Assembly: GCF_000632455.1 (NCBI RefSeq)
Contig: NZ_JFYL01000007.1
Span: forward strand, 1-64,000
Length of the DNA stretch: 64,000 bases
Direction of reading: 5' to 3'
From: Acinetobacter sp. Ver3
GTDB taxonomy: Bacteria; Pseudomonadota; Gammaproteobacteria; Pseudomonadales; Moraxellaceae
Positions 26,251-36,152 of the stretch are shown here, in pieces. The notes beneath the pieces were generated by a model, which ran no database searches, was not told the DNA's origin, and saw nothing but the letters and a program-made list of their open reading frames with translations. Made by a program: the position numbers and the translations under genes. Position 1 is the first letter of the stretch. The number at the start of each line of letters is the position of its first letter.

Positions 26251-28434
26251 ATGAAACTTCAAACAATCGCTTGCGCGGTAGCCATTGCCACTGGTGGTTT
26301 ATTTTTTGGTCATACAATTAATGTTGCGATCGCAGCGAATGAACCAGCGGTTCAACAGGTTCAGAATATAAAGCCCACACAAGAACAAGCTTTAGTTTCA
26401 AGACAATTAGCAACTTTGGTGGATCGTCAGCACTATTTAAATATGCGTTTAGATGCTACGACCTCACAACGTATTTTTGATATGTATATTGATAGTCTTG
26501 ATCCTGACCATAGCCTTTTCTTGGCAGATGAAGTGGCAAACTATAAGAAAAAATACGGACCAACTTTTGGAGCCGCGCTCAAAGCGGGTAACCTTGAAGG
26601 ACCTTATGCCATTCACGCTCAATATCGTGATCGTTTAAAGTCATTCTATGAGTTTATGTTGGCGGAGTTAAAAAAACCGCAAAACCTAAATCAACCTAAT
26701 GTGTTTATCGAGTCTGATCGTGAAAAGGCTCCATTTTTCAAAAATAAAGCTGAGCAAGAAAATCAATGGCGCAAAATGCTGGTGTCTCAGTTAATCAATT
26801 TAACGATTGCTAAAGAAGAAGATTTGGCTAAGCAAAAAGCGTTGAAAGATGATCCTTCTTTAGCAGCAGGGCAAGATCTCACTTCAGCTGAAGATTTAAC
26901 GCCAGTTCAGACTTTGACCAAGCGCTATATGCGTCAATTAGAACGTATGAAGCGTACAAAAAGCGATGACGTTTTAGAAAAAACGCTCAATGCTATGTTA
27001 GCGACTTATGACCCGCACAGTAATTATTTCCCACCAATCGATGCGATTGAGTTAAATCGTCAGACCACATTGCAGCTTGAGGGGATTGGTGTGTCGATCC
27101 GTCCAGAACGCGGGAATGAAGACTATACGCGTATCGAGACGATCGTAGATGGTGGTCCTGCGTTTAAGACGGGACAGGTCAAGTCTGGTGATCGTATTAT
27201 TGGTGTCGCGCAAGACGGTGACAAAATGGTCGACGTCATTGGATGGACCAGTTCTGAAATCGTTGGATTGATCCGAGGTAAGCGTGGGACTAAAGTCACC
27301 ATTAAATTGCTCGGACCTGGAGCATCTATGAGTCAGGCACGTACCGTAACTATCGTACGTGATGTGATTCAAGAAGAGGATGCGGGTGTACGTTCAAGAA
27401 CAGTTGAAATTGTACGTGATGGCAAGAAACATAAAGTTGGAGTAGTCGAAATTCCATCGTTCTATTACAACTACCGTGCCCGTCGTGCTGGTGAAAGCTA
27501 TCGTTCAGTATCTGAAGATACCAATAATGCATTGAAAAGTTTAGCTGCGCAAAATGTCGATGGCATTATCGTTGATCTTCGTAATAACCCTGGCGGTTCA
27601 CTCGAAGAAGTGGCAAAAATGATTGGGCAAGTGATTAAATCTGGTCCAGTGGTTCAAATTCGGGATGGGAATGGTAACGTCAGTGTCTTCGAAGATCGTG
27701 ATGGAGGCGCTCAAACCTACGCAGGTCCATTGGCTGTCATGGTGAATCTGGCTTCTGCATCAGCAAGTGAAATCTATTCAGCTGCTGTGCAGGATTATGG
27801 TCGTGGGATTGTGATTGGAAGTACTACGACAGGTAAGGGTACAGCTCAAGTTCAATTGGACAGCTTAGCGTATGGTCAAGCGACATTGACGCAACGAAAG
27901 TTTTACCGTGTTACTGGTGGAAGCACACAAAATAAAGGGGTTGTGCCTGATATTCAATTGGTTGATATCTACGATGAAGAGTTTGGGGAGCGTAAAGCTA
28001 AGAATGCTTTAGAGTGGGATACCATCCCTACAGCTCCTTTCAAACGTGAGGGAGAAGTGCAAGCCTTTGTACCAAAATTAGCTGCTCATTCAAAACAGCG
28101 TGTTGCGAATGATATTCAATTTAAGTATTTAGAAGCGCGTAAAGCGATTTCGCAGAAAGCTAAAGAGAATAAACAAATCGTGTTGGATATCGATCAACGT
28201 AAAGCTGAACTCATCGCTTTGGAAAAAGAAACGTTGGCAGAAGAAAATAAACGCCGTATAGCAATGGGTAAAACTGCTTATCCAAATTGGGAAAGTTATC
28301 AGGCATCGATGGAAGCTTTGGCTGAATCGCGTGCTAAGATGAAAACTAATCAACGCCCACCTTTACCTGAAGAAGAGGCATTTGTCACTGAATCAGCTCA
28401 TATCTTGCTCGATTACATTGCCTTGCAAAAATAA
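26251..28434 (+). CDS. prc: Tail-specific (carboxy-terminal processing) protease Prc
   Basis: A 727-residue periplasmic S41 protease. The signal peptide MKLQTIACAVAIATGGLFFG is followed by an N-terminal helical domain, a PDZ domain (LEGIGVSIRPERG ... VDGGPAFKTGQVKSGDRIIGV) and the catalytic domain. The catalytic Ser is in ASASASEIYSAA and the Lys in TTTGKGTAQ. Prc trims penicillin-binding protein precursors and degrades peptidoglycan hydrolases and tagged proteins. The ATG at 26251 is chosen because it opens the signal peptide; an upstream in-frame TTG exists. A strong terminator follows. Confidence 0.93.
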   Translation: MKLQTIACAVAIATGGLFFGHTINVAIAANEPAVQQVQNIKPTQEQALVSRQLATLVDRQHYLNMRLDATTSQRIFDMYIDSLDPDHSLFLADEVANYKKKYGPTFGAALKAGNLEGPYAIHAQYRDRLKSFYEFMLAELKKPQNLNQPNVFIESDREKAPFFKNKAEQENQWRKMLVSQLINLTIAKEEDLAKQKALKDDPSLAAGQDLTSAEDLTPVQTLTKRYMRQLERMKRTKSDDVLEKTLNAMLATYDPHSNYFPPIDAIELNRQTTLQLEGIGVSIRPERGNEDYTRIETIVDGGPAFKTGQVKSGDRIIGVAQDGDKMVDVIGWTSSEIVGLIRGKRGTKVTIKLLGPGASMSQARTVTIVRDVIQEEDAGVRSRTVEIVRDGKKHKVGVVEIPSFYYNYRARRAGESYRSVSEDTNNALKSLAAQNVDGIIVDLRNNPGGSLEEVAKMIGQVIKSGPVVQIRDGNGNVSVFEDRDGGAQTYAGPLAVMVNLASASASEIYSAAVQDYGRGIVIGSTTTGKGTAQVQLDSLAYGQATLTQRKFYRVTGGSTQNKGVVPDIQLVDIYDEEFGERKAKNALEWDTIPTAPFKREGEVQAFVPKLAAHSKQRVANDIQFKYLEARKAISQKAKENKQIVLDIDQRKAELIALEKETLAEENKRRIAMGKTAYPNWESYQASMEALAESRAKMKTNQRPPLPEEEAFVTESAHILLDYIALQK

Positions 28435-28459
28435 AAATATTTATTGTTAAGTTTTACTT

Positions 28460-28491
28460 AAAAAATGGCGTATTTCGATACGCCATTTTTT
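28460..28491 (+). terminator. Rho-independent terminator after prc
   Basis: A 14-bp perfect stem (28460-28473 with 28478-28491, core ATGGCGTAT / ATACGCCAT), tetraloop TTCG, T6 tail. Confidence 0.95.
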
Positions 28492-28649
28492 ATGGATATC
28501 GCCGAAAAACAACTTGACGTTCAATGAGATGGTGATATTGTTGTAGGCGACAAATGCTCATTAAAAAGTTGAACCTTCTTACATTTATTTACTGTACTTT
28601 TGGGGTTTAAATAAAATAAAAACAGGTTCAGGTACGGATAAGTCTCTAT

Positions 28650-30716
28650 ATGATTCATATGAGTTACGATTATGCAATGGTGGCGGGTTCTGCTGTGGCG
28701 GCAGTGATCGTCTGCTTTATTGCTATTTCATTTGAACAACTCATTAGTACCCACAAAAACCCAGTTGGTCAAAAAGTGCTGCTCGGTGTAAGTGGCATGA
28801 TATTTGGTCTTGCGATTTGGGTCATGCATTTTGTTGGAATGCTGGCTTGTCATTTACCCGAAGATCATAGTTTCGATATAGGTTTAACGCTATTCTCTTA
28901 TGTGATCGCAGCTCTCGCTTCAATTTTTGCCATATGGCTCACGACTAGATCTACACTTCCTTTGGCTAGATTGGTTTTGGGTGCACTTCTGATGGGTTTC
29001 GGTATTTCAGGTATGCACTATACTGGAATGGCGGGATTGATCGTTCCCAACTACATTATTCGTTATGACACCATTTTGGTGATTTTTTCTGTACTGATTG
29101 CTGTATGTGGTTCAGGATTGTCATTCTGGCTGATGTTTAAATATAAGCGTACCTATCACAATAAATTGGCTTTCAAGCTTGCCGTGGCATTCATGATCGC
29201 TTTTAGTATTGTGGGAATGCATTATATTGGTATGGCGGCTGCGACTTTCCAACCCGTGGATGCCAAATATGCAGCATTGAATCAACTCCATGAAGGTCAA
29301 GGTTTATTACTTTTTGTCATTATATTTGTCACCTGCTTGGTTTTAGTGGTCAGTTTTTTTGTCGCTATTTTAGAATTACGACTTGAAGAGCGAAATCAAC
29401 AATTAATCAAAATGAATAAGGAATTGGAAAGCCTTGCCCTTCAAGATAATTTGACCAAACTTCCAAATCGACTTTTTTTGCTTGATTACACCACTTCATT
29501 ATTTTCACTACATCAATCTAAAGATCATAAAGTTGCATTCATTTATATTGATTTAGATCGTTTCAAGGCAGTAAATGATGCTTTTGGACATCATATTGGT
29601 GATCAGCTTTTAGTGAATTTAGCACATCGACTTCATGCATTACTCGAAAAAAACCAAAAATTAATTCGTATTGGTGGTGATGAGTTTTTATTGGTTGTTG
29701 AAGACTTTTCTACAGACCAAATTGATCAAGTTGCCAATCTAGTATTGAGTAAAATCCAAGAAGGCTTTGTGATTTCTGGGAAGGAAATCAATATCTCAGC
29801 AAGTTTAGGTGTGGTCTATTATCCAGATCATGGTGCTGATTTACATGATTTGTTGGTGAATGCTGATGCTGCAATGCTGATGTCCAAAGAGCAAGGTCGC
29901 AATACTTACAGTGTGTTTAACTATTCATTAGATCAACAAGAAATCGCACGTAGCCAATCAAAACTTATTAATGATTTGTATCGTGCTGTTGAAGAACAAC
30001 AATTCATTTTATTTTATCAGCCGAAATTCACAGCAGATTTTAAAATTTGTGGCGTTGAAGCTTTAATTCGTTGGAAGCATCCAAGTCTAGGACTTCTAGC
30101 ACCAAATATGTTTATTGAGGGTGCGGAGCAAACAGGTCTTATTATTAAAATGGGCTACTGGGCTCTTGAACAAGCGTGTATACAGATTCAAGCTTGGCAA
30201 AAAAAGAAATTGCCTTTCTGTCCGATCGCTGTAAATTTATCAGCTGTACAATTTGAACATAAAGCGCTGGTAGATACATTAAGATGTTTAATCACGCAAT
30301 ACCAGATCGATCCAGCCCATTTAATTATTGAGATTACTGAATCGACAGCAATGCATCATATCGATGTCAGTATTCGTACTTTTGAGAGCCTACGTAATTT
30401 GGGGATTGGGCTTGCGATTGATGATTTTGGAACTGGTCATTCTAGCTTCTTATATTTAAAGAATCTCCCGGTAGATGAGCTTAAAATTGACCGTGAATTT
30501 ATTCGAAATCTTTCACCCAATACTAAAGATGAAATTATCTTAGAAAGTATTATTGTATTGGCTAAACGTTTAGGTTTGGTGGTGACAGCTGAAGGCGTTG
30601 AAACTCAAAAACAAGCCGATATCTTAAAACGTTTAGGTTGTCAGCAATTACAAGGCTATTTATTGGGTATGCCATTACCTGTGGATCGTTTAGAAAGCAC
30701 ATTTAAGAACTATTAA
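28650..30716 (+). CDS. MHYT-GGDEF-EAL cyclic di-GMP enzyme
   Basis: A 688-residue inner-membrane protein. Seven or so membrane helices in the first 245 residues carry three MHYT-type motifs (MHFVGM, MHYTGM, MHYIGM), thought to bind a metal and sense O2, CO or NO. The GGDEF domain has an intact GGDEF, but no RxxD inhibitory site five residues upstream. The EAL domain has intact EAL (GVEALIRWKHP), ITES and IDDFGTGHSSF, so phosphodiesterase activity is plausible. Diguanylate cyclase activity is also possible, and the net direction is unknown. An in-frame ATG three codons downstream is an alternative start. It stands alone. Confidence 0.92.
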   Translation: MIHMSYDYAMVAGSAVAAVIVCFIAISFEQLISTHKNPVGQKVLLGVSGMIFGLAIWVMHFVGMLACHLPEDHSFDIGLTLFSYVIAALASIFAIWLTTRSTLPLARLVLGALLMGFGISGMHYTGMAGLIVPNYIIRYDTILVIFSVLIAVCGSGLSFWLMFKYKRTYHNKLAFKLAVAFMIAFSIVGMHYIGMAAATFQPVDAKYAALNQLHEGQGLLLFVIIFVTCLVLVVSFFVAILELRLEERNQQLIKMNKELESLALQDNLTKLPNRLFLLDYTTSLFSLHQSKDHKVAFIYIDLDRFKAVNDAFGHHIGDQLLVNLAHRLHALLEKNQKLIRIGGDEFLLVVEDFSTDQIDQVANLVLSKIQEGFVISGKEINISASLGVVYYPDHGADLHDLLVNADAAMLMSKEQGRNTYSVFNYSLDQQEIARSQSKLINDLYRAVEEQQFILFYQPKFTADFKICGVEALIRWKHPSLGLLAPNMFIEGAEQTGLIIKMGYWALEQACIQIQAWQKKKLPFCPIAVNLSAVQFEHKALVDTLRCLITQYQIDPAHLIIEITESTAMHHIDVSIRTFESLRNLGIGLAIDDFGTGHSSFLYLKNLPVDELKIDREFIRNLSPNTKDEIILESIIVLAKRLGLVVTAEGVETQKQADILKRLGCQQLQGYLLGMPLPVDRLESTFKNY

Positions 30717-30743
30717 CTTCTGGTCAGTTTCTGATTCATCACA

Positions 30744-30771
30744 TTCACATTCGGTATTGATCTGCTACAAT
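30744..30771 (+). promoter_or_regulatory. Promoter of prfC
   Basis: TTCACA (30744-30749) and TACAAT (30766-30771), 16-base spacer, 65 bases before the start; five of six consensus bases in each hexamer. Confidence 0.65.
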
Positions 30772-30836
30772 ATCGCCAATTTTTATTTTGATCTTTTTTG
30801 ATCTTCTAAACTGCATGTCTGCAGTAGGTGTTATTC

Positions 30837-32429
30837 ATGAGCTTTAAGCAAGAGTTAGCGGAGCAAGTTGCTCAGCGACGTACATTTGCCATTATTTCCC
30901 ACCCCGATGCGGGTAAAACCACAATGACGGAAAAGTTATTGTTGTGGGGGCAAGCGATCCAAGTTGCAGGTATGGTAAAAAGCCGTAAATCTGACCGTGC
31001 TGCGACATCAGATTGGATGGAAATGGAAAAAGAGCGTGGTATCTCAATCACGACCTCTGTGATGCAGTTCCCTTATAAAGACAAAATGATCAACCTGCTC
31101 GATACACCGGGGCATGAAGATTTCTCTGAAGATACATATCGTACCCTTACAGCCGTAGACTCAGCATTGATGGTGATTGATGGTGCGAAAGGTGTCGAAG
31201 ATCGTACGATTAAATTGATGGATGTGTGTCGTATGCGTGACACACCGATTATTTCTTTCGTTAACAAAATGGACCGTGAAATTCGCGAGCCACTCGAGCT
31301 CCTCGACGAAATTGAAAACGTCCTGAAAATTAAATGCGTACCTTTAACTTGGCCTTTAGGCACAGGCCGTGACTTCGCGGGTGTTTTTAATCTGATCGAA
31401 GAAAAATTCTATGTCTATAAAGCAGGTTTTGGTTCAACCATTACAGATATCGAAATTCGTGACGGTTATGACCATGCTGACCTTCGTGAAAAAGTCGGTG
31501 AATTAGCTTGGGCTGCATTTGAAGAGTCACTAGAATTAGTTCAAATGGCAAATGAACCGCTTGATCGTGAAGAATTCTTAGCAGGGCGTCAAACTCCAGT
31601 ATTGTTTGGTACAGCGTTGGGTAACTTTGGTGTAGACCATGTCTTAAATGCATTTAGTGAATATGCACCACCACCAAAAGCACATCCTACCCAAGACCGT
31701 AAAGTTGAAGCGACTGAAGAGGGTTTCTCTGGTTTTGTCTTTAAAATTCAAGCCAATATGGACCCTAAACACCGCGATCGTATTGCTTTCATGCGTATCT
31801 GCTCAGGCAAATATGAAAAAGGCTTGAAAATGAAGCATGTGCGTATTGGGAAAGATGTGCGTATTTCAGATGCATTAACGTTCTTGGCGGGTGATCGTCA
31901 GCATCTAGAAGAGGCATGGCCAGGTGACATTATTGGTTTACATAACCATGGTACGATTCAAATTGGCGATACTTTCACTTCGGGTGAAAACTTGCAATTC
32001 ACAGGTATTCCTCACTTCGCTCCTGAAATGTTCCGCCGTGTTCGTTTAAAAGATCCTTTGAAATCGAAGCAACTCCAAAAAGGTTTAAAAGAGCTTTCAG
32101 AGGAAGGTGCAACTCAGGTATTTATGCCACAAAACAGTAATGATCTTATTGTGGGTGCTGTGGGTGTTCTTCAATTCGAAGTTGTAGCTTATCGTTTAAA
32201 AGAAGAATACAAAGTAGATTGTATTTACGAGCCTGTGAGCATTAACACTGTTCGTTGGGTTTCATGTCCAGATGAGAAAAAATTTAACGAATTTAAGAAA
32301 AAAGCACATGACCAACTTTCAGTTGATGGTGGTGGGCATTTAACGTACTTAGCACCTAGCCGTGTCAATTTACAATTAATGCAAGAGCGTTATCCTGATA
32401 TTGTTTTCCGTAATACACGTGAACATTAA
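30837..32429 (+). CDS. prfC: Peptide chain release factor 3
   Basis: A 530-residue translational GTPase that removes RF1 or RF2 from the ribosome after peptide release. The GTP-binding motifs are HPDAGKTT (G1), [10 protein letters not shown] region (G2), DTPGHEDF (G3) and NKMDRE (G4). The domain II and III sequence ([22 protein letters not shown]) is characteristic of RF3. The frame opens at a GTG three codons earlier; ATG 30837 ([19 protein letters not shown]) has a better-placed AGGTG. A terminator follows. Confidence 0.96.
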   Translation: MSFKQELAEQVAQRRTFAIISHPDAGKTTMTEKLLLWGQAIQVAGMVKSRKSDRAATSDWMEMEKERGISITTSVMQFPYKDKMINLLDTPGHEDFSEDTYRTLTAVDSALMVIDGAKGVEDRTIKLMDVCRMRDTPIISFVNKMDREIREPLELLDEIENVLKIKCVPLTWPLGTGRDFAGVFNLIEEKFYVYKAGFGSTITDIEIRDGYDHADLREKVGELAWAAFEESLELVQMANEPLDREEFLAGRQTPVLFGTALGNFGVDHVLNAFSEYAPPPKAHPTQDRKVEATEEGFSGFVFKIQANMDPKHRDRIAFMRICSGKYEKGLKMKHVRIGKDVRISDALTFLAGDRQHLEEAWPGDIIGLHNHGTIQIGDTFTSGENLQFTGIPHFAPEMFRRVRLKDPLKSKQLQKGLKELSEEGATQVFMPQNSNDLIVGAVGVLQFEVVAYRLKEEYKVDCIYEPVSINTVRWVSCPDEKKFNEFKKKAHDQLSVDGGGHLTYLAPSRVNLQLMQERYPDIVFRNTREH

Positions 32430-32445
32430 TTTTGCTTGAAAATGT

Positions 32446-32473
32446 AAAACAGCTTCCTCGTGAAGCTGTTTTT
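32446..32473 (+). terminator. Rho-independent terminator after prfC
   Basis: AAAACAGCTTC (32446-32456) and GAAGCTGTTTT (32462-32472), 11-bp stem, loop CTCGT, T5 tail. Confidence 0.92.
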
Positions 32474-32512
32474 GTATCAGAATAACCAATGATTTAATTT
32501 TGGTTGATTTTT

Positions 32513-33337
32513 GTGATTACTCTAAACTTACAAAAAAAACGATTGCGTATTCTTCTTGCTACCTTAGTCATTGGGATGGCATCTTGTGAAAAACAACCAG
32601 AGTCTAAGACACAAAAGTCAGGGCAGTCTGCCCAAGTTAAAAACGCTGATGTGTTACCATACTTAAATGATGACGCGTTTCAAGTTGAAATAAAGAGCGA
32701 AAATTGCACAAAATCGGTCTGTGAAAAAATTGAAATTTTAAGTTTAAAAACCGCAGATCAGTGGGTCAATCAACAACTTAACAACCATTTGGCTTTTGTG
32801 ATTCAAGATCAAATTAATGAAAAAGAACAATTGAGTTTGGATCAATCCATCGAAACCTATATAAGTCGCTCTGAATCATGGATGAAGGAGTTTTCACTGA
32901 ATCAGCCTTATGAGTTGGATATACTGACGCAAGTCGCCACCCAACGAAATCAATATGTGTTGATCCAATTCATTGTTAACACAAAACAAGCTGAAGTGAT
33001 CGTTAAAGATCGTGGTTACTTTATGGTATTGGATCGAAAGCAGAAAAAAGTTTTACAGTTGCAGGATGTGATTCAAAAGAACCAAATAAATGATTTTGAA
33101 AGAATACTTCAAGTGTCCTATCAAAAATGGTTAAAGGCCCAGAGTGGTGAAGTGAGAAGTATCGCTCCAGTGAATCTCAGCTGGCAAAATCAGGAATGGT
33201 TCTTTGATGGTGAAGGGATTGGTGTTCATATTCGTGCGAACGAAATTGTCAAAGGTGGTGAGCAATTGGATATCTATTTGAATCATGCTCAAACCAAGCA
33301 GGTGGTTGTACCGCAGATCTTTCAAAAGATGTTTTGA
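32513..33337 (+). CDS. Putative lipoprotein, DUF3298/RsiV-like, non-ATG start
   Basis: About 274 residues. A basic stretch KKRLR and hydrophobic segment end in GMASC, a lipobox. No ATG precedes the lipobox core, so it must start at GTG 32513 or TTG 32504; neither has a clear Shine-Dalgarno. The C-terminal half (GYFMVLDRKQKKVLQLQDVI ... EWFFDGEGIGVHIRANEI) has the pattern of the DUF3298/RsiV-type domain: a strand-rich unit with an F-x-x-x-x-G-I/L-x-V/L box. It resembles the next gene and is probably a diverged tandem duplicate. The function is unknown. Confidence 0.7.
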   Translation: MITLNLQKKRLRILLATLVIGMASCEKQPESKTQKSGQSAQVKNADVLPYLNDDAFQVEIKSENCTKSVCEKIEILSLKTADQWVNQQLNNHLAFVIQDQINEKEQLSLDQSIETYISRSESWMKEFSLNQPYELDILTQVATQRNQYVLIQFIVNTKQAEVIVKDRGYFMVLDRKQKKVLQLQDVIQKNQINDFERILQVSYQKWLKAQSGEVRSIAPVNLSWQNQEWFFDGEGIGVHIRANEIVKGGEQLDIYLNHAQTKQVVVPQIFQKMF

Positions 33338-33467
33338 AATATTACAAATATTGTAATGTAGCATATACAATTGCAGTTAAACCCATACAAACGAAGCTTG
33401 AGCTATCAATTTCATCGGGTTAGGCTTAAATCAATGATAAATGACCGTTTCTCCTCAAGGTTGTGAG

Positions 33468-34415
33468 ATGTTAAAAAATAAAATAGTTTGGACTGTATCT
33501 GTACTTACTGCCGCAATTACGCTGAGCGCATGTCAGCCAAAAGGGGACGGGCCTAAAGAGTCACCTGACACTCAAACTCAAGCAGCATCGGAAGTTCAGA
33601 TACTCGTGCTTCAGGGTGAAACTGAAAAAGTGCCTGTTCGGTTGGTAGAATGTGATGGTAACAATTGTCCAGAAATTTCAATTGATCGATTGAGAACGAA
33701 TCAATTTGTGTTAGATGGCTTAATTGATCAAGCGATTATCAAAAATTTACAAGAAACGCTAGAGTTGTTCGAACCTGAGCAGACGCTGCCTAAAGACAAA
33801 GATACTCAAGCCGCAAGTGAAGTTGTTGAATATAAAACTGCAGCGCAGTTACTTGCAGAGCAGATTCAGCCCTATATTGATAACTTTGTGGGTTTAGATA
33901 AAGAGTTAAAGCACTTGGGGGTTGGACATCAAATTAGTTTGAGTATTAGTCCTAAAATTTTAAATTCACAAGGACCACTTGCAACCGTCGTATTGAATAC
34001 GAGTAACTATTTAGGAGGTGCACATGGTTCTTCTTCACAAACTTACTTTAATTTTGATTTGAAACAGCAGAAACAAGTGTCACTAGATCAAATTTTAGTG
34101 AAAGACCAAAAGAATAAATTAAATCAATTGGCCCATGATGAATTTAAAAAATGGGTCATAGATTCGCAGTTAGCAGATAACGTTGAAGAGTATGAAGAGG
34201 CTTGGAAATTTAAACTCACTGATAATTATTATTTGGGTAAGAAGGGTTTAATTCTTCAATACGGTGAATATGAAATTGGTCCTTATGTGGTGGGTTTGCC
34301 AAGACTTACGATTCCTTATGAAAAGTTACAGGGTGTGATTAAACCTGAAATGCTGGAGGCTGTTCATCCTTCGGTTCAAGTTGCTGTACCTCAAGCTGCA
34401 GGTGAAGCAAAATAA
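33468..34415 (+). CDS. Putative lipoprotein with DUF3298/RsiV-like domain
   Basis: A 315-residue protein with lipoprotein signal MLKNKIVWTVSVLTAAITLSAC (LSAC lipobox). The C-terminal region (NYLGGAHGSSSQTYFNFDL ... QVSLDQILVKDQ ... LILQYGEYEIGPYVVGLPRLTIPY) fits DUF3298, seen in RsiV-type anti-sigma factors and in many Gram-negative lipoproteins. A second ATG nine codons upstream is in frame, but AAGG lies properly before the ATG at 33468. The stop is one base from the tatD start, suggesting co-transcription. Role unknown; RsiV of Bacillus binds lysozyme, but transferring that role would be speculation. Confidence 0.8.
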   Translation: MLKNKIVWTVSVLTAAITLSACQPKGDGPKESPDTQTQAASEVQILVLQGETEKVPVRLVECDGNNCPEISIDRLRTNQFVLDGLIDQAIIKNLQETLELFEPEQTLPKDKDTQAASEVVEYKTAAQLLAEQIQPYIDNFVGLDKELKHLGVGHQISLSISPKILNSQGPLATVVLNTSNYLGGAHGSSSQTYFNFDLKQQKQVSLDQILVKDQKNKLNQLAHDEFKKWVIDSQLADNVEEYEEAWKFKLTDNYYLGKKGLILQYGEYEIGPYVVGLPRLTIPYEKLQGVIKPEMLEAVHPSVQVAVPQAAGEAK

Positions 34416-34416
34416 C

Positions 34417-35256
34417 ATGTCCATGCCACGTTTGTTTGATACGCATACGCACTTTGATGTAGAAGATTTTGACTTCGATCGTGAGCAACTTGCGTATCAG
34501 GCTAAACAGAAGGGAGTGGATGCCCTTGTACTGATTGGGTTTCAACACCAACGCTTTCATACATTGATTGAAACACACCATTGGTTAAATGGTTTAGATC
34601 AGGCACCGAGGAGTTATCTCGCTCCTGGTCTACATCCTTTTTATATCGAACAACATCAGCCTCATCATCTAGACGATCTAAAAAAAATTCTTGAAGTACA
34701 ACAATGCATCGCCGTTGGAGAAATTGGTTTAGATACTTTTCTCAAGCAACATAAGCAGTCGGAAGTTTTCGCTAAGCAACAGGATTTTTTTGCGCAACAA
34801 GTCGATTTGGCTCAACAATTTAAGCTTCCTGTGCTGTTACATATTCGTAAATCTCATGCTGAAGCATTAAGGCTGTTAAAAGCAAAGCAATTTGTTCACG
34901 GTGGTATCGCCCACGCATTCAGTGGAGGGATAGAAGAAGCGAAGGCATTTATTCAACTTGGATTTAAGTTAGGGGTCACGGGACAGATTACCAATTCCAA
35001 TGCTAAAAAATTACACCAAACAGTTCAGTATGTTGGTATTGAACATCTGGTCATTGAAACAGACTGTCCTGATATGACGCCATTATGTTGTCAAGCTTCA
35101 ACTGAACACCGTACCCGTAATACCCCACAGAATTTAATTTATGTTTTAGAAGGTTTGGCACATAGTTTAAATACAAGAGTCGAAGACATTGCGCAACGTG
35201 TTTGGGAGAATAGTGTGTCTGCACTCAACCTAAAAAATGAACTGAAATTGTCGTGA
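34417..35256 (+). CDS. TatD-family metal-dependent hydrolase
   Basis: A 279-residue TIM-barrel hydrolase. Metal ligands are visible in LFDTHTHFD (HxH), VGEIGLD (Glu), LHIRKSHAEA (His), IAHAFSG (His) and ETDCPDM (Asp). Family members are 3'-5' DNA exonucleases or DNases used in DNA repair and clearance. It starts one base after the preceding lipoprotein stop and is followed by tcdA 67 bases on. A second start at 34423 is possible. The specific TatD subgroup (TatD, YcfH, YjjV) is not decided here. Confidence 0.88.
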   Translation: MSMPRLFDTHTHFDVEDFDFDREQLAYQAKQKGVDALVLIGFQHQRFHTLIETHHWLNGLDQAPRSYLAPGLHPFYIEQHQPHHLDDLKKILEVQQCIAVGEIGLDTFLKQHKQSEVFAKQQDFFAQQVDLAQQFKLPVLLHIRKSHAEALRLLKAKQFVHGGIAHAFSGGIEEAKAFIQLGFKLGVTGQITNSNAKKLHQTVQYVGIEHLVIETDCPDMTPLCCQASTEHRTRNTPQNLIYVLEGLAHSLNTRVEDIAQRVWENSVSALNLKNELKLS

Positions 35257-35323
35257 GTTCAAAACTCTCTATTCCTCCGAAGTTTTGCTAAAATACGCCT
35301 TTTCCAAATAGTGTTAGAGCAAT

Positions 35324-36097
35324 ATGACTGACTTAGTTCATGATGAGGAATATGAACGCCGTTTTACGGGTGTAGCCAAAATTTATGGTGAAGAAAATTT
35401 TCAGCATTATGAAAACAGTCATGTCATGGTGATTGGTATTGGCGGTGTTGGCTCTTGGGCTGTCGAAGCTTTGGCTAGAACAGGTTTGGGCGAGTTAACA
35501 CTAGTTGATATGGATTCTGTTGCAGCGTCAAATATTAATCGTCAGTTACCTGCGATGACATCAACATTAGGTCATGAAAAAATTGAAGTGATGGCAGAGC
35601 GTTGTCGCCAAATTAATCCACGTATAAAAATCAATTTAATTGATGATTATCTAACGCCTGAAAATGTAACGGAGATTTTGAGTTCAAATCCAGATGTTGT
35701 GTTGGATTGCATTGATGATGTCAAAGCAAAACTCGCATTGATGCTACATTGTCGTTTCAATAAAGTCCCTTTGATTGTATCTGGTGGTGCTGGTGGTAAA
35801 TTAGATCCACTCAAAATTCGGGTCGCAGATTTGTCAAAAACAGAATACGACCCGATGCTGGCAAAATTAAGAAGTCAGTTACGCTCAAAAGGTATCTGTA
35901 AAAAGCCGAAAGAGAAGTTCGGTATCACCTGTATTTATTCGGTGGATAATCCTTTTTCGAATGCTGATATTTGTGCGAGTGCTGGGTTAAGATGTGGTGG
36001 TTATGGTTCAGCCGTGGTGGTGACATCAAGTTTTGCAATGGTAGCAGTGGCTGAAGTGTTAAAACGATTAGATTCGATTCAAGCAAAACAAGCCTAA
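35324..36097 (+). CDS. tcdA: tRNA threonylcarbamoyladenosine dehydratase
   Basis: A 257-residue E1-like ATP-dependent enzyme that cyclises t6A to ct6A at position 37 of ANN-decoding tRNAs. The Rossmann motif VMVIGIGGVGSWAVEALARTG and LVDMDSVAASNINRQL are diagnostic, and LDCIDDVKAKLAL and VVSGGAGGKLDP-like segments follow. The C-terminus has a hydrophobic stretch (SAVVVTSSFAMVAVAEVL). Start MTDLVHDEEYERRF follows GTTAGAGCAAT. A bidirectional terminator separates it from dusA. Confidence 0.93.
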   Translation: MTDLVHDEEYERRFTGVAKIYGEENFQHYENSHVMVIGIGGVGSWAVEALARTGLGELTLVDMDSVAASNINRQLPAMTSTLGHEKIEVMAERCRQINPRIKINLIDDYLTPENVTEILSSNPDVVLDCIDDVKAKLALMLHCRFNKVPLIVSGGAGGKLDPLKIRVADLSKTEYDPMLAKLRSQLRSKGICKKPKEKFGITCIYSVDNPFSNADICASAGLRCGGYGSAVVVTSSFAMVAVAEVLKRLDSIQAKQA

Positions 36098-36109
36098 AAG
36101 TGATTATCA

Positions 36110-36137
36110 AAAAAGGTCTCTATCAAGAGACCTTTTT
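36110..36137. terminator. Bidirectional terminator between tcdA and dusA
   Basis: AAAAAGGTCTC (36110-36120) and GAGACCTTTTT (36127-36137), 11-bp stem, loop TATCAA; T-runs on both strands suit both convergent genes. Confidence 0.92.
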
Positions 36138-36152
36138 AATGATGAAATTGGT

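Noticed and set aside
27052..27372. 106-codon frame antisense to prc
   Set aside because: It covers the PDZ domain coding region and looks like codon-bias noise.
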